Assembly (NCBI GenBank): GCA_945871445.1
Contig: CAMBWI010000021.1
Span: 1-37,414 of the forward strand
Reading direction: 5' to 3'
DNA length: 37,414 nucleotides
Source: Singulisphaera sp. GP187
GTDB lineage: Bacteria > Planctomycetota > Phycisphaerae > Phycisphaerales > SM1A02
Both the position numbers and the translations under genes were made by a program. Positions 1-7,750 of the stretch are shown here, piece after piece; the stretch's first letter is position 1, and each line of letters opens with the position of its first letter. A model generated the notes under the pieces. That model did no database searches. It was not told where the DNA came from and saw nothing but the letters and a program-made list of their open reading frames with translations.

Positions 1-168
1 AATCAACCGGGAAATCAGCCTGGCAATCAACCGGGAAATCAGCCTGGCAATCAACCGGGAAATCAGCCTGGCAATCAACCGGGAAATCAGCCTGGCAATC
101 AACCGGGAAATCAGTCAGGCAGCCAAGCGGGAAATCAGCCTGGCAATCAAGCGGGAAATCAGTCAGGC
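1..168 (+). repeat. 24-bp tandem repeat, seven units, in frame
   Basis: Seven consecutive 24-bp units are visible, and the array may extend left of the window. Units 1-4 (1-96) are identical. Units 5-7 carry substitutions that change some NQPG to NQSG, SQAG or NQAG. Each unit encodes two NQPG-type tetrapeptides, so gain or loss of a unit keeps the frame of the VWA gene. Confidence 0.95.
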
Positions 169-804
169 GGTGGAAGCGGTGGTGGTCAGTGCAAATCATG
201 CGGAAAATCCAGCTCGAGTTCCAGCAGTAATTGTCAATCATGCGGATCGCCAAAACCGAAAGCAAATACAGAATTCATGGGGATCCGATCAGATGCAAAG
301 CGAGTTGCATTCGTCTTAGATTTTTCTCAAAGTATGTTTGGGTCAGTCAGTGGTGTGAATCCAAAACTTGATCACATGCTGTTGGAATTAAAGCGAACCA
401 TTAATCGGATGCCGCAGAATCAAGAATTCTTTATTGTTTTCTTTGATGACACAGAACTGCCGATGCAACCCGAGCAATTAATGCCCGCATCTTTACCCAA
501 CAAACAAAAGTATTTCACGTGGGTCGATGTTGCCAGCGTGGGTCCAGATGCTCGTGGTGGTACGGATCCTTGTAGCGCATTAGAAAAAACCCTAGTTTTT
601 GTCCGTCCAGATGCGATATTTTTATTAACAGACGGTGGCTTCGATGAACAAAAAGCATTGGATGTGATTTCGCGCTTCAACGCACAGAAACAAATTCAGA
701 TCAATACGATTTGTTTTTATGAATCCAGCAATGAGCCAGTGATGCAGTTGATTGCTAAAGAAAACGGCGGAACATATCGATACATTGCTCCGATCCAGCC
801 ATAA
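1..804 (+). CDS. VWA-domain protein with NQPG repeats and zinc-ribbon-like motif (5' truncated by window edge)
   Basis: The frame is open from base 1 to the TAA at 802-804, so this is the last 267 residues of a longer protein, not a protein starting at the ATG at 277. Visible residues 1-56 are NQPG-type repeats. A Gly/Ser linker follows, then two CxxCG knuckles (CKSCG, CQSCG) separated by a serine run, which look like a small zinc ribbon. The rest is a von Willebrand A domain with all MIDAS elements: DFSQS (Asp at about residue 107), the Thr of GGTDP and the Asp of LLTDG. VWA domains bind metal and mediate protein-protein contacts. Membrane segments or a signal peptide would lie outside the window. 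VWA proteins often accompany GTPase and MoxR systems, and a GTPase/GAP1 operon begins 2.3 kb downstream, but the two are separated by opposite-strand genes, so a functional link is only inferred. Confidence 0.85.
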   Translation, partial: NQPGNQPGNQPGNQPGNQPGNQPGNQPGNQPGNQPGNQSGSQAGNQPGNQAGNQSGGGSGGGQCKSCGKSSSSSSSNCQSCGSPKPKANTEFMGIRSDAKRVAFVLDFSQSMFGSVSGVNPKLDHMLLELKRTINRMPQNQEFFIVFFDDTELPMQPEQLMPASLPNKQKYFTWVDVASVGPDARGGTDPCSALEKTLVFVRPDAIFLLTDGGFDEQKALDVISRFNAQKQIQINTICFYESSNEPVMQLIAKENGGTYRYIAPIQP

Positions 805-852
805 CGCGAACTTTACATATCTTTTTTTGAGTTCAGTGGAATTCAATCAGGA

Positions 853-2178
853 TTAGCGCTGAGAGAGAATGAGTTCGTTCAGTATTCCTTCAAGCATTTC
901 TTGACGGCCAGAAGATGGTGTCGACACAGAAATTTGACGAGCCATGAGCGCGCATTCTGCAAGAGTTTTTTCTCCTGTTGTAATTTCGATTCCTAGTGGA
1001 GTCGACCATGATGAGTACCGCTCTTGAACAAAGCGCATAATGCGGCCATCCGCGCGGATACGCGCCGCGGCTTTTAACCCAAACGCAAACGCATCCATAC
1101 CCACAATGTGTGCGTGAAAGAGATCGATTGGCTCAAAGCTCTCTCGCCTTCGCTTTGCATCAAAGTTGAGTCCGCCACCTTGAAATCCTCCCATTCCTAG
1201 TACCGCCAACATTATGTGTGTTGTTAAATAAAGATCCGTCGGAAACCGATCAGTATCCCACCCAAGTCCGGGAGTTCCCATATTCGCGTCAATCGAACCA
1301 AGTGAATTTGCACTCATTGCAACTGAGAGTTCGTGCTCCATCGAATGCCCAGCAAGTGTGGCGTGATTCGTTTCAATATTTAATTTAAACTTTCCAAACA
1401 GTCCAAACTCTCGTAGAAAATTCAGAGTCGCCTCTGCGTCGCTGTCGTATTGATGCGTGGAAGGCTCATGTGGTTTCGGCTCGATAAGTAATTGACCCGT
1501 GAAACCAATCACTCGCGCATGATCAGCTGCGAGGTGCAGAAATCGTGCAAGATGTTCGCGTTCTTGCGCGAGGTCGGTATTGAGCAGAGTTGTATATCCC
1601 TCACGGCCACCCCAAAAAACATAACTTTCACCCCCAAGCAAGTGAGTGACCTCAAGAGCCTTTTTCACTTGCGCAGCTGCAAACAAAAACGATTCCACTG
1701 ACGGATTCGTCGCCGCACCGTGCATGTATCGAGGGTGCGAAAAAAGATTCGCTGTTCCCCACAGTAGTTTGACACCTGTTTGTTGTTGCAGAATCGAAAC
1801 GTGCGCAATAAGTTCATCAAGATTTTTCTCAGACTCAGTGGTCGATTTACCCTCTGGCGCAAGGTCGCGATCGTGAAAGCACCAAAATCCAATTTGACAC
1901 TTTTTTAGAAACTCAAAGAACGCATCCGCTCGTCGTTTCGCATTGTGAATCGAATCGCTTCCATCATCCCACGGCATTTGGGCTGTTGCGAGACCAAATG
2001 GATCCGAGAGTCCATTGCGCATCGTGTGCCAATAACAGGCAGCGAAACGAAGATGATCACGCATCGATCGTCCATCGATCATTTCACTGGGGTTGTATTG
2101 TCGAAAGGAAAGTAACTGAGCAGAGTCACTTCCACAAAATTGAACTTGCGAGATTTTTGGGAAATGTTCGAGAGTCAT
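853..2178 (-). CDS. xylA: xylose isomerase (class II)
   Basis: This cytoplasmic metal-dependent enzyme converts D-xylose to D-xylulose (and glucose to fructose). At 441 aa it has the usual class II length, and the N-terminus matches the family pattern (FPKI..., FRQYNP, DG). Catalytic and metal-site motifs are intact: FHDRD with His102 and Asp105, [31 protein letters not shown] with Glu233 and Lys235, [12 protein letters not shown], and [17 protein letters not shown]. The start lies 53 nt inside the end of the upstream membrane-protein gene. No xylulokinase or xylose transporter is adjacent, so pathway context within the window is limited to the fucosidase region far downstream. Confidence 0.97.
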   Translation of the reverse strand: MTLEHFPKISQVQFCGSDSAQLLSFRQYNPSEMIDGRSMRDHLRFAACYWHTMRNGLSDPFGLATAQMPWDDGSDSIHNAKRRADAFFEFLKKCQIGFWCFHDRDLAPEGKSTTESEKNLDELIAHVSILQQQTGVKLLWGTANLFSHPRYMHGAATNPSVESFLFAAAQVKKALEVTHLLGGESYVFWGGREGYTTLLNTDLAQEREHLARFLHLAADHARVIGFTGQLLIEPKPHEPSTHQYDSDAEATLNFLREFGLFGKFKLNIETNHATLAGHSMEHELSVAMSANSLGSIDANMGTPGLGWDTDRFPTDLYLTTHIMLAVLGMGGFQGGGLNFDAKRRRESFEPIDLFHAHIVGMDAFAFGLKAAARIRADGRIMRFVQERYSSWSTPLGIEITTGEKTLAECALMARQISVSTPSSGRQEMLEGILNELILSQR

Positions 2179-3067
2179 TTCTTAGAGTGTACGGCGTCGA
2201 ATTCCCGCTCTCTAGCCTTTCAGATTGAGACGCACGGAGTGCAAGAAATGCGAGTGTTCCGCACAGAATCAAAATCATCGTGATTGCAATGACGGCCACA
2301 TTTTTTGATCGAAACCGATTTGTTACGCACAGCAGGATTGGAATGAGAGGTATTGAAAACCACGAAAAACTTGCCACATTTGCGTTGTTGTGATAGGACA
2401 TTCCATAAAGGCCAAGCGCGATTGAAAGAGTCATTGCTGTCATTGCAAATGATGCGCCGCCACTAAATCCGCGGGAATGCGATGCAAGCAAGGCACAGAT
2501 TCCCGAAGTTAACGAAAGCGACAATGCGACGAGCGCAACTTTCATAGATCCGCTGACGAGGAGTAGCACCGCAATTGTGGCGAGAGAAATACAGAAAGCC
2601 GCCGGTGTAGTGATTGGGCCGCTTCGAGCTGGCCGACTCATTAGAAGAGTTGCGATACTTGCAATGACTGCCATGAAGATTCGTGTAAAAAAGTCAGCTT
2701 GATTTGGAAATTGCAAGACAAAGATTGCAATGGCGGAAGTCGCAATCAATATGAATGTGCGAGCGTGTTTCGGAACATATGTAAAACCCACATTTTTTTT
2801 TCTAGAAGAGAGTGTCGTCATTGCTCCGCCCAATGCCAGTATCAACGCCGTGACCCAAAGGTAATTCCATTTTTGGGTGAGCTGCCAAATCTCGGGTCCT
2901 TCGACCATATACAGGGACAAAATTGCTGTAAATGCCAAGGCGGGCGCCGCAGACCATACTTCGATTCTTTGATTGCTTTCCACCGACCAAGCAAATCGTG
3001 GCAACAATAAGAATAAAGTTGAAAGCGTGACTGGAAGAATGACTGTTTGAAGGATGAATTCAATCAT
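2126..3067 (-). CDS. polytopic membrane protein of unknown function
   Basis: This 313-aa, strongly hydrophobic protein has about ten predicted membrane helices from residue 2 to about 280, with short connecting loops and a hydrophilic C-terminal tail of about 30 residues. I recognise no family motif. Its 3' end overlaps the start of the xylose isomerase by 53 nt on the same strand, suggesting co-transcription. It is divergent from the GTPase operon across a 69-bp AT-rich gap. A sugar-related role is possible only from its neighbour. Confidence 0.75.
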   Translation of the reverse strand: MIEFILQTVILPVTLSTLFLLLPRFAWSVESNQRIEVWSAAPALAFTAILSLYMVEGPEIWQLTQKWNYLWVTALILALGGAMTTLSSRKKNVGFTYVPKHARTFILIATSAIAIFVLQFPNQADFFTRIFMAVIASIATLLMSRPARSGPITTPAAFCISLATIAVLLLVSGSMKVALVALSLSLTSGICALLASHSRGFSGGASFAMTAMTLSIALGLYGMSYHNNANVASFSWFSIPLIPILLCVTNRFRSKNVAVIAITMILILCGTLAFLALRASQSERLESGNSTPYTLRNDSRTFPKNLASSILWK

Positions 3068-3107
3068 AATAATTATTGATCAGCAACAAAATATCAGGCA
3101 AATTTAC

Positions 3108-3113
3108 TATAAT
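3108..3113 (+). promoter_or_regulatory. candidate -10 element for the GTPase/GAP1 operon
   Basis: A perfect TATAAT lies in the AT-rich divergent gap, 24 nt before the GTG at 3137. I see no convincing -35 hexamer at 16-18 bp spacing. It fits as the single promoter of the seven-gene operon, because no later junction leaves room for another. Confidence 0.45.
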
Positions 3114-3136
3114 TATTTTCTGAAAGTCTTATTACT

Positions 3137-4477
3137 GTGGGGACTGACACCCGTCATTCTACGACTACGAAGCGTCACCTAGAGAATTGTGGAGTCCCAG
3201 TGCGTCGAAGATTACTAGCAAAAATTCAGTGCCCACATTGTTGGACTTTTTTCCAATCGGAAGATATTTGCTGGGTCGCAAATCATCCCGATTTGCGAGG
3301 CGATTCAATTTTAACAGTTGACTCTCCAAAGAGATTTGTTCCATCGCGGTTTGCCGTCTCTGGAGAAGCACTCGATGCATTTGATGCGCCGTGTCGTCAC
3401 CTCGCTTGCCCACACTGCCACCTGATCTTGCCAAGCGTTCTTCTCGAGCACAAATCGCGAATTATGTCAATCGCTGGTACGCCGGGTAGTGGCAAGACAT
3501 ATTTCCTGACCTCTGCTTCTTGGCAACTTCGCCAAATCCTTGATCGTGGATTTGGCCTAGCGATTTCCGATGCTGACCCTGAATCAAATCAGGCACTTGT
3601 AAAAAATGAACAACTTATGTTCTTGCCCGAAAATCCAAATCAATTGGTTGTGCTTGAAAAGACTCAGCTTGAAGGTACACAATACAGTACGGTGCAGATT
3701 GAGCCTGGGCAAACCATCACTCTGCCACAACCATTTATGTTCACAATTCGTCCGACTGCGCGACACGTGAACGCACGTGGCGCAGAGCTTTTGACGGAAG
3801 TGTTATGCATGTATGACAATGCAGGCGAGCATTTTTTGCCTGGTTCCGACAGTCTTACTTCTCCAACAACTCAACATCTTTCTCATTCTAAAAACATTTT
3901 CTTTCTGTTTGATCCATCACAAGATGTACGTTTTCGTTCGCGACTCCTTGGCTTGAGCTCGGATCCGCAAATTGGTCAAGTCCGGCGAGCATTTCGACAA
4001 GATAATGTTTTGCTGGAAATGGCTGCACGAATTCGTCGCCATGCTGGAATGTCTGCGGATGAAAAGCTCCGTCAGCCACTTACAATTGTGGTGACAAAGA
4101 GCGATATATGGAAAAAATTATTGAAGGGGTTTGACATAGAAACCGAACCGTATCAACTTGAGGAGAGATTGAGTGGTTCGATTCTTGGCCGTATCAATAA
4201 AGATTATGTGGAATTGGTCAGTAGGCAAATCGAAAACCTCTTGGTCGAAACTGTTCCCGAGTTTGTTTCTGCTGTCAATGATATTTCTGCTCAAGCTCTT
4301 TATATCCCAGTGAGCGCAACTGGAGGAGCCACCCAATTGGATCCATCGACAGGTTTGTTAAAGATTCGCGCAGCAGATGTCAAGCCTTGTTGGGCCACCG
4401 TGCCATTTTTGTATGAGTTTTCTCGCTGGGGCAAACTTGTTGGCTCAATTCGTCAAGAAGGCACATCGTTCGTATAG
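3137..4477 (+). CDS. zinc-ribbon GTPase, double-GTPase (DO-GTPase) type
   Basis: First gene of the operon, 446 aa. Zinc-ribbon-like knuckles at CPHC 32-35 and CPHC 91-94 precede a P-loop GTPase-like domain. Its elements are G1/Walker A GTPGSGKT (114-121), a G3-like DNAG (227-230), a G4-like TKSD (320-323, with Thr for the usual Asn) and a G5-like SATGG (393-397). There is no membrane segment, so it should act in the cytoplasm. The immediate neighbour is a GAP1-family protein, the known partner of this GTPase class, which supports the assignment. The GTG at 3137 has no clear ribosome site. A GTG at 3200, preceded by GGAG at 5-nt spacing, would start 10 residues before the first CPHC and may be the true start. 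Confidence 0.85.
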   Translation: MGTDTRHSTTTKRHLENCGVPVRRRLLAKIQCPHCWTFFQSEDICWVANHPDLRGDSILTVDSPKRFVPSRFAVSGEALDAFDAPCRHLACPHCHLILPSVLLEHKSRIMSIAGTPGSGKTYFLTSASWQLRQILDRGFGLAISDADPESNQALVKNEQLMFLPENPNQLVVLEKTQLEGTQYSTVQIEPGQTITLPQPFMFTIRPTARHVNARGAELLTEVLCMYDNAGEHFLPGSDSLTSPTTQHLSHSKNIFFLFDPSQDVRFRSRLLGLSSDPQIGQVRRAFRQDNVLLEMAARIRRHAGMSADEKLRQPLTIVVTKSDIWKKLLKGFDIETEPYQLEERLSGSILGRINKDYVELVSRQIENLLVETVPEFVSAVNDISAQALYIPVSATGGATQLDPSTGLLKIRAADVKPCWATVPFLYEFSRWGKLVGSIRQEGTSFV

Positions 4478-4487
4478 GCGCTGAACA

Positions 4488-6821
4488 ATGGCGTATGAGC
4501 TTTTTTATACATCTGCACCAAAAGGACTCCGACCGCAAACGAGTGGGATTTGTACTGTTGGAATGACAAGGGGATTTCCTGCGCCATTCATAGCGAGGCT
4601 TGAAGCCCTTTCTGGATACCGACCACCATTCGAAGGAGCGTCACTAGCGGATTGTCCGATCGCATATTCGCATTGGATCATTGAAGCTGGAGGAGTGACG
4701 CGGCACATTCTTGCTGCGGTGCGGGCAACAAAGCCAGATCACACGCTTCGAAGCAATAAACTTGCGCACTATCTTCTCTTGCGCGAGGAGGAGCACTCCA
4801 AACTTGGGCCAGCATGGATTCTTTCGCAACCTAACGTTATGTCGAGTGAATGGATTGGCGAACCCAGGGAATTTGATACTGAACGAAAATTGCCAACAGA
4901 CACAACTACTTCTATGAACAAATGTCAAACGTGGGAAGCATTAACTGGCGATGCTGGTTGGGCGGGAGTGATTGCAAATGCTGCGATGCTTGATTCAAAA
5001 ACACCGTGTTCGATTGTTTACCCCAAAGGGACTGAAGTTCTCGACTTAGTTCATGAAGCCTTACTTTTAATTCCTCCAGAGTTGCGATGGCGCATTACAT
5101 TTTCAACTTATTTTATGGAGCCATTTGCCGGGCTCCGTTGCGCATGGCGATTTTGTTTGGATGGAACCCCAGCTGCAAACGCTGCGCGGCAGAGTTCTGG
5201 ACTGACTATTGATCTTTGTATGAGATCACATTGCGATCGAAAGGGCGAATTAATCGACGCTGCACGAACAGGAAAAATTGTCGAACTGGGTAGAAATCGA
5301 ATGATTGGTACGGCATTAGGGTTGCTACCCGAGAATCCGAACGAATTTGTATCGGGTGATCCTCCGCTCATTCGTTCTGCGAAATTCGCATCAAGTGGTA
5401 TGTCGAATTCGGTATCGCCCAATAATATTCAATTCGGATTACGTGCAAGTCGTGAGCGTCTATTAAGGGTTGGATTTTTTGCGGGAGGTTTTTTTCTTGC
5501 AATGATCATTGCAGCTGGTTTATTTCTGCTTCGGGATAGGGGGGTTACAAGTCCCAATAATTCGCAACCCATAAAGCAACCGAGTGGAATCGTCGCGCCA
5601 CCAGGTGTGGAAAATGCGATTGTTCAGCCACCTTCTATTGCAATAAGTGATGACGTTGTGAAGACTGTAGAAACTGAGCGTTTACGCAATGAACAAATTG
5701 CTATTGAGGCAAAGCGAGTAAGTGATGAAAATCTTGCGACAAATAAAAGCCTGCTTGAGCAACTTGAAAGTATCAAGGCTGAACTCAAAACCGCAAACGA
5801 GAAGATTGCATCGAATTCAGAAAAAACACTTCCGCCCCCAATAGCTTCTCCAGTGCAAAAAATTGATTTCATCGCCTCCATGCCCACATCAACTGGTTCT
5901 TGGAAAGTGTTCAAACTTCCCAAACCAACGAAAGATACGTTTGGGAATTTTGAAGGCATTAAAGAAATAACAAGCGGATCAAACATTAAGAGCGTGAAAT
6001 GGTTTCCCTTGCAACCCGTCGATAAGAAAGAAATGAGTCCTTTCGATATAAGCGAACGCGAACGTAAAATTTTCGTGAAATCAGATAAGGGATTTGAAGT
6101 TGCTGAAGTGGCTATTGACGAAACCGCAACGAAAGTATCGTTCCGTTGGACTGCGATCGCTGCCACGCTTCAATCAAATCCGTTACTGAGCAGAGATTTA
6201 GAAGCCTATCTGCGTGACAAGGCTCTTGTTATTGGCATTGACGACAGGGAGGAGTGGCACATATTCCAACCGATTCAGACATCCCGATTAGCTCCAGAAC
6301 GCCCACTTCAAATTTGCAGGTTTAGTAAAAACACATTGTTTCATTATTCGATTGATGGGGACCAATGGGTCGTGTTTAAGAATGGCGAAGTTGATATTCC
6401 GATTCCAGTAAAGGACAGTTTTATTTGTCGTTTGGAAATTACTACCTCTGATTCAGGAGAGTTTCTAATCGGGCTACTTCACTATCCCCCAAACCTCAAT
6501 AAGCAGGCTCTTGATGCATGCTCGGAAGCTGTAGAAGAGTCACGAGAGAAAATGGAGAGCGCAGAACAGGAATATGCACAAATCCAAAGTTTTCATAGAT
6601 TTAATTCCGAAGTTATAAAGTTGCGTAAACAGGCAAAGGTTGCGTATGACACCGCAAAGTATGAATACGAAGATGCGCAAAAGAAAAAAGAGGCTTTTGT
6701 TGAAGCGCGAACGGACCTCTCAAGCGAAGTCGAAAAGATTCGATGTCTCATTGGGCCTGTAAGCGCGATTCCGATTGCAGAACTGCAATATAAATTATCA
6801 TCACCGAGATTAGGCCAATGA
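4488..6821 (+). CDS. GTPase-associated protein 1 (GAP1)-like, membrane-anchored with coiled coils
   Basis: 777 aa. The N-terminus (YELFYTSAPKGLRP...FCTV-like, then SGYRPPF and RSNKLAHYLLL) and the later segment around RWRITFSTYFMEP, with a following CAWRFCLDG, match what I know of GAP1 N-terminal and middle domains, which occur next to double-GTPases. A single membrane helix at about 326-350 splits the protein. About 325 residues are probably cytoplasmic with the GTPase, and about 425 are on the other side. The second half has a coiled coil at about 395-445, a beta-rich region, and a long C-terminal coiled coil at about 670-760. The gene begins 10 nt after the GTPase stop and overlaps the next gene by 4 nt (ATGA). 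The biochemical role of GAP1 is not established; the name reflects association, not GTPase activation. Confidence 0.85.
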   Translation: MAYELFYTSAPKGLRPQTSGICTVGMTRGFPAPFIARLEALSGYRPPFEGASLADCPIAYSHWIIEAGGVTRHILAAVRATKPDHTLRSNKLAHYLLLREEEHSKLGPAWILSQPNVMSSEWIGEPREFDTERKLPTDTTTSMNKCQTWEALTGDAGWAGVIANAAMLDSKTPCSIVYPKGTEVLDLVHEALLLIPPELRWRITFSTYFMEPFAGLRCAWRFCLDGTPAANAARQSSGLTIDLCMRSHCDRKGELIDAARTGKIVELGRNRMIGTALGLLPENPNEFVSGDPPLIRSAKFASSGMSNSVSPNNIQFGLRASRERLLRVGFFAGGFFLAMIIAAGLFLLRDRGVTSPNNSQPIKQPSGIVAPPGVENAIVQPPSIAISDDVVKTVETERLRNEQIAIEAKRVSDENLATNKSLLEQLESIKAELKTANEKIASNSEKTLPPPIASPVQKIDFIASMPTSTGSWKVFKLPKPTKDTFGNFEGIKEITSGSNIKSVKWFPLQPVDKKEMSPFDISERERKIFVKSDKGFEVAEVAIDETATKVSFRWTAIAATLQSNPLLSRDLEAYLRDKALVIGIDDREEWHIFQPIQTSRLAPERPLQICRFSKNTLFHYSIDGDQWVVFKNGEVDIPIPVKDSFICRLEITTSDSGEFLIGLLHYPPNLNKQALDACSEAVEESREKMESAEQEYAQIQSFHRFNSEVIKLRKQAKVAYDTAKYEYEDAQKKKEAFVEARTDLSSEVEKIRCLIGPVSAIPIAELQYKLSSPRLGQ

Positions 6822-7750
6822 GCAGGATTATCGAAACGATTTTTATTCTGACCGTGTCCTTGGTGGCTCAAACCACAACAAAACAAGCACTTTACAAATC
6901 CATTCCTCAGAACGCATTTGAAATCCGAATAGATCGCTTTGATCAGATTGTCCCCACAGAAATTCAGTACGGTGAGATGGACGCCAATATTGTTGGAATC
7001 GAATTACGTCCAACGCCACCCACGCCGTCCAAGTTTTCATTTATCAAAGAGCCTCGTGGGATTTCGGTTCAATTTCAGTCCTCGCAAAGCAAAAGACCTA
7101 TTCTTTCTGGAGGCCCTTCATGGCTTGATAAAAAAATCACTTGGAATTGGCGAACATTTCCGCGCATTGATGCTGAAGAAGGGATCAACCAACTTCGAAA
7201 ATATCTCACGAGTGCCGTACTTGTGGTTTCATTAGCAGATGGACGGACGGTCATTTTGAATCCACCACCAATTGAAGGAGTAATAAATGTTCGGCGAAGC
7301 GTAGAAGGATCTCTTGTTGGCGAAACGAATTGTGGCATTCAGATTTCGGATGCTGAACTTGCGGTTGAAGAATTATCAGGCGTTTCCTGGAAGCTTCTAA
7401 ATACAATGCCAAGGGCGATTGAAGGAAAAATTGGCACTAAAGATATCCGAATCGATTTGACTGGCTCAAAATGCGTCATTCGACAAATCAATGCTCCATT
7501 TGAGGAACTTGCAAACCAAAGGCGACTTCTTCAAGAAAACAATGAGTTAATGCCGTTCCTCACCCCGAGTCAGCTTGAGATATTGCTTCCCGAATGTGAT
7601 GCTTTAGAAAAATCAATTGCAGAGCTCGAAATTCGCGCCGGAATCGATCGCGCTGAACCCGTTCAATCAACTTTTCGCTTATTCATTACAGACAAATTCA
7701 GTGGCCGGCTGTATGGATTATTTACCCTTGATATTCAGAGTGAAACATGA
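6818..7750 (+). CDS. exported or membrane-anchored protein of unknown function in GTPase operon
   Basis: 310 aa. The N-terminus (about residues 3-17, IIETIFILTVSLVAQ) looks like a signal peptide or short anchor. The rest is mixed alpha/beta with a short helical stretch at about 225-270 and no recognised motif. It overlaps the GAP1 gene upstream and the 998-aa gene downstream by 4 nt each, so it is almost certainly translated in coupled fashion with them. Its likely place is the cell envelope, where it could contact the outer halves of the GAP1 and 998-aa proteins (inference). Confidence 0.75.
   Translation: MSRIIETIFILTVSLVAQTTTKQALYKSIPQNAFEIRIDRFDQIVPTEIQYGEMDANIVGIELRPTPPTPSKFSFIKEPRGISVQFQSSQSKRPILSGGPSWLDKKITWNWRTFPRIDAEEGINQLRKYLTSAVLVVSLADGRTVILNPPPIEGVINVRRSVEGSLVGETNCGIQISDAELAVEELSGVSWKLLNTMPRAIEGKIGTKDIRIDLTGSKCVIRQINAPFEELANQRRLLQENNELMPFLTPSQLEILLPECDALEKSIAELEIRAGIDRAEPVQSTFRLFITDKFSGRLYGLFTLDIQSET

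Noticed and set aside
1-168. Tandem repeat array as a possible CRISPR
   Set aside because: Units are directly adjacent with no unique spacers and are read in frame as NQPG repeats of the VWA gene.
805-852. T-rich gap between VWA and xylA as an intrinsic terminator
   Set aside because: There is a run of seven T, but only a weak 5-bp inverted repeat with a long loop, so no convincing stem.
5624-6166. 180-codon minus-strand open frame inside the GAP1 gene
   Set aside because: Lies fully antisense to a well-supported gene, with low-complexity Ser/Phe-rich translation and no recognisable motif.
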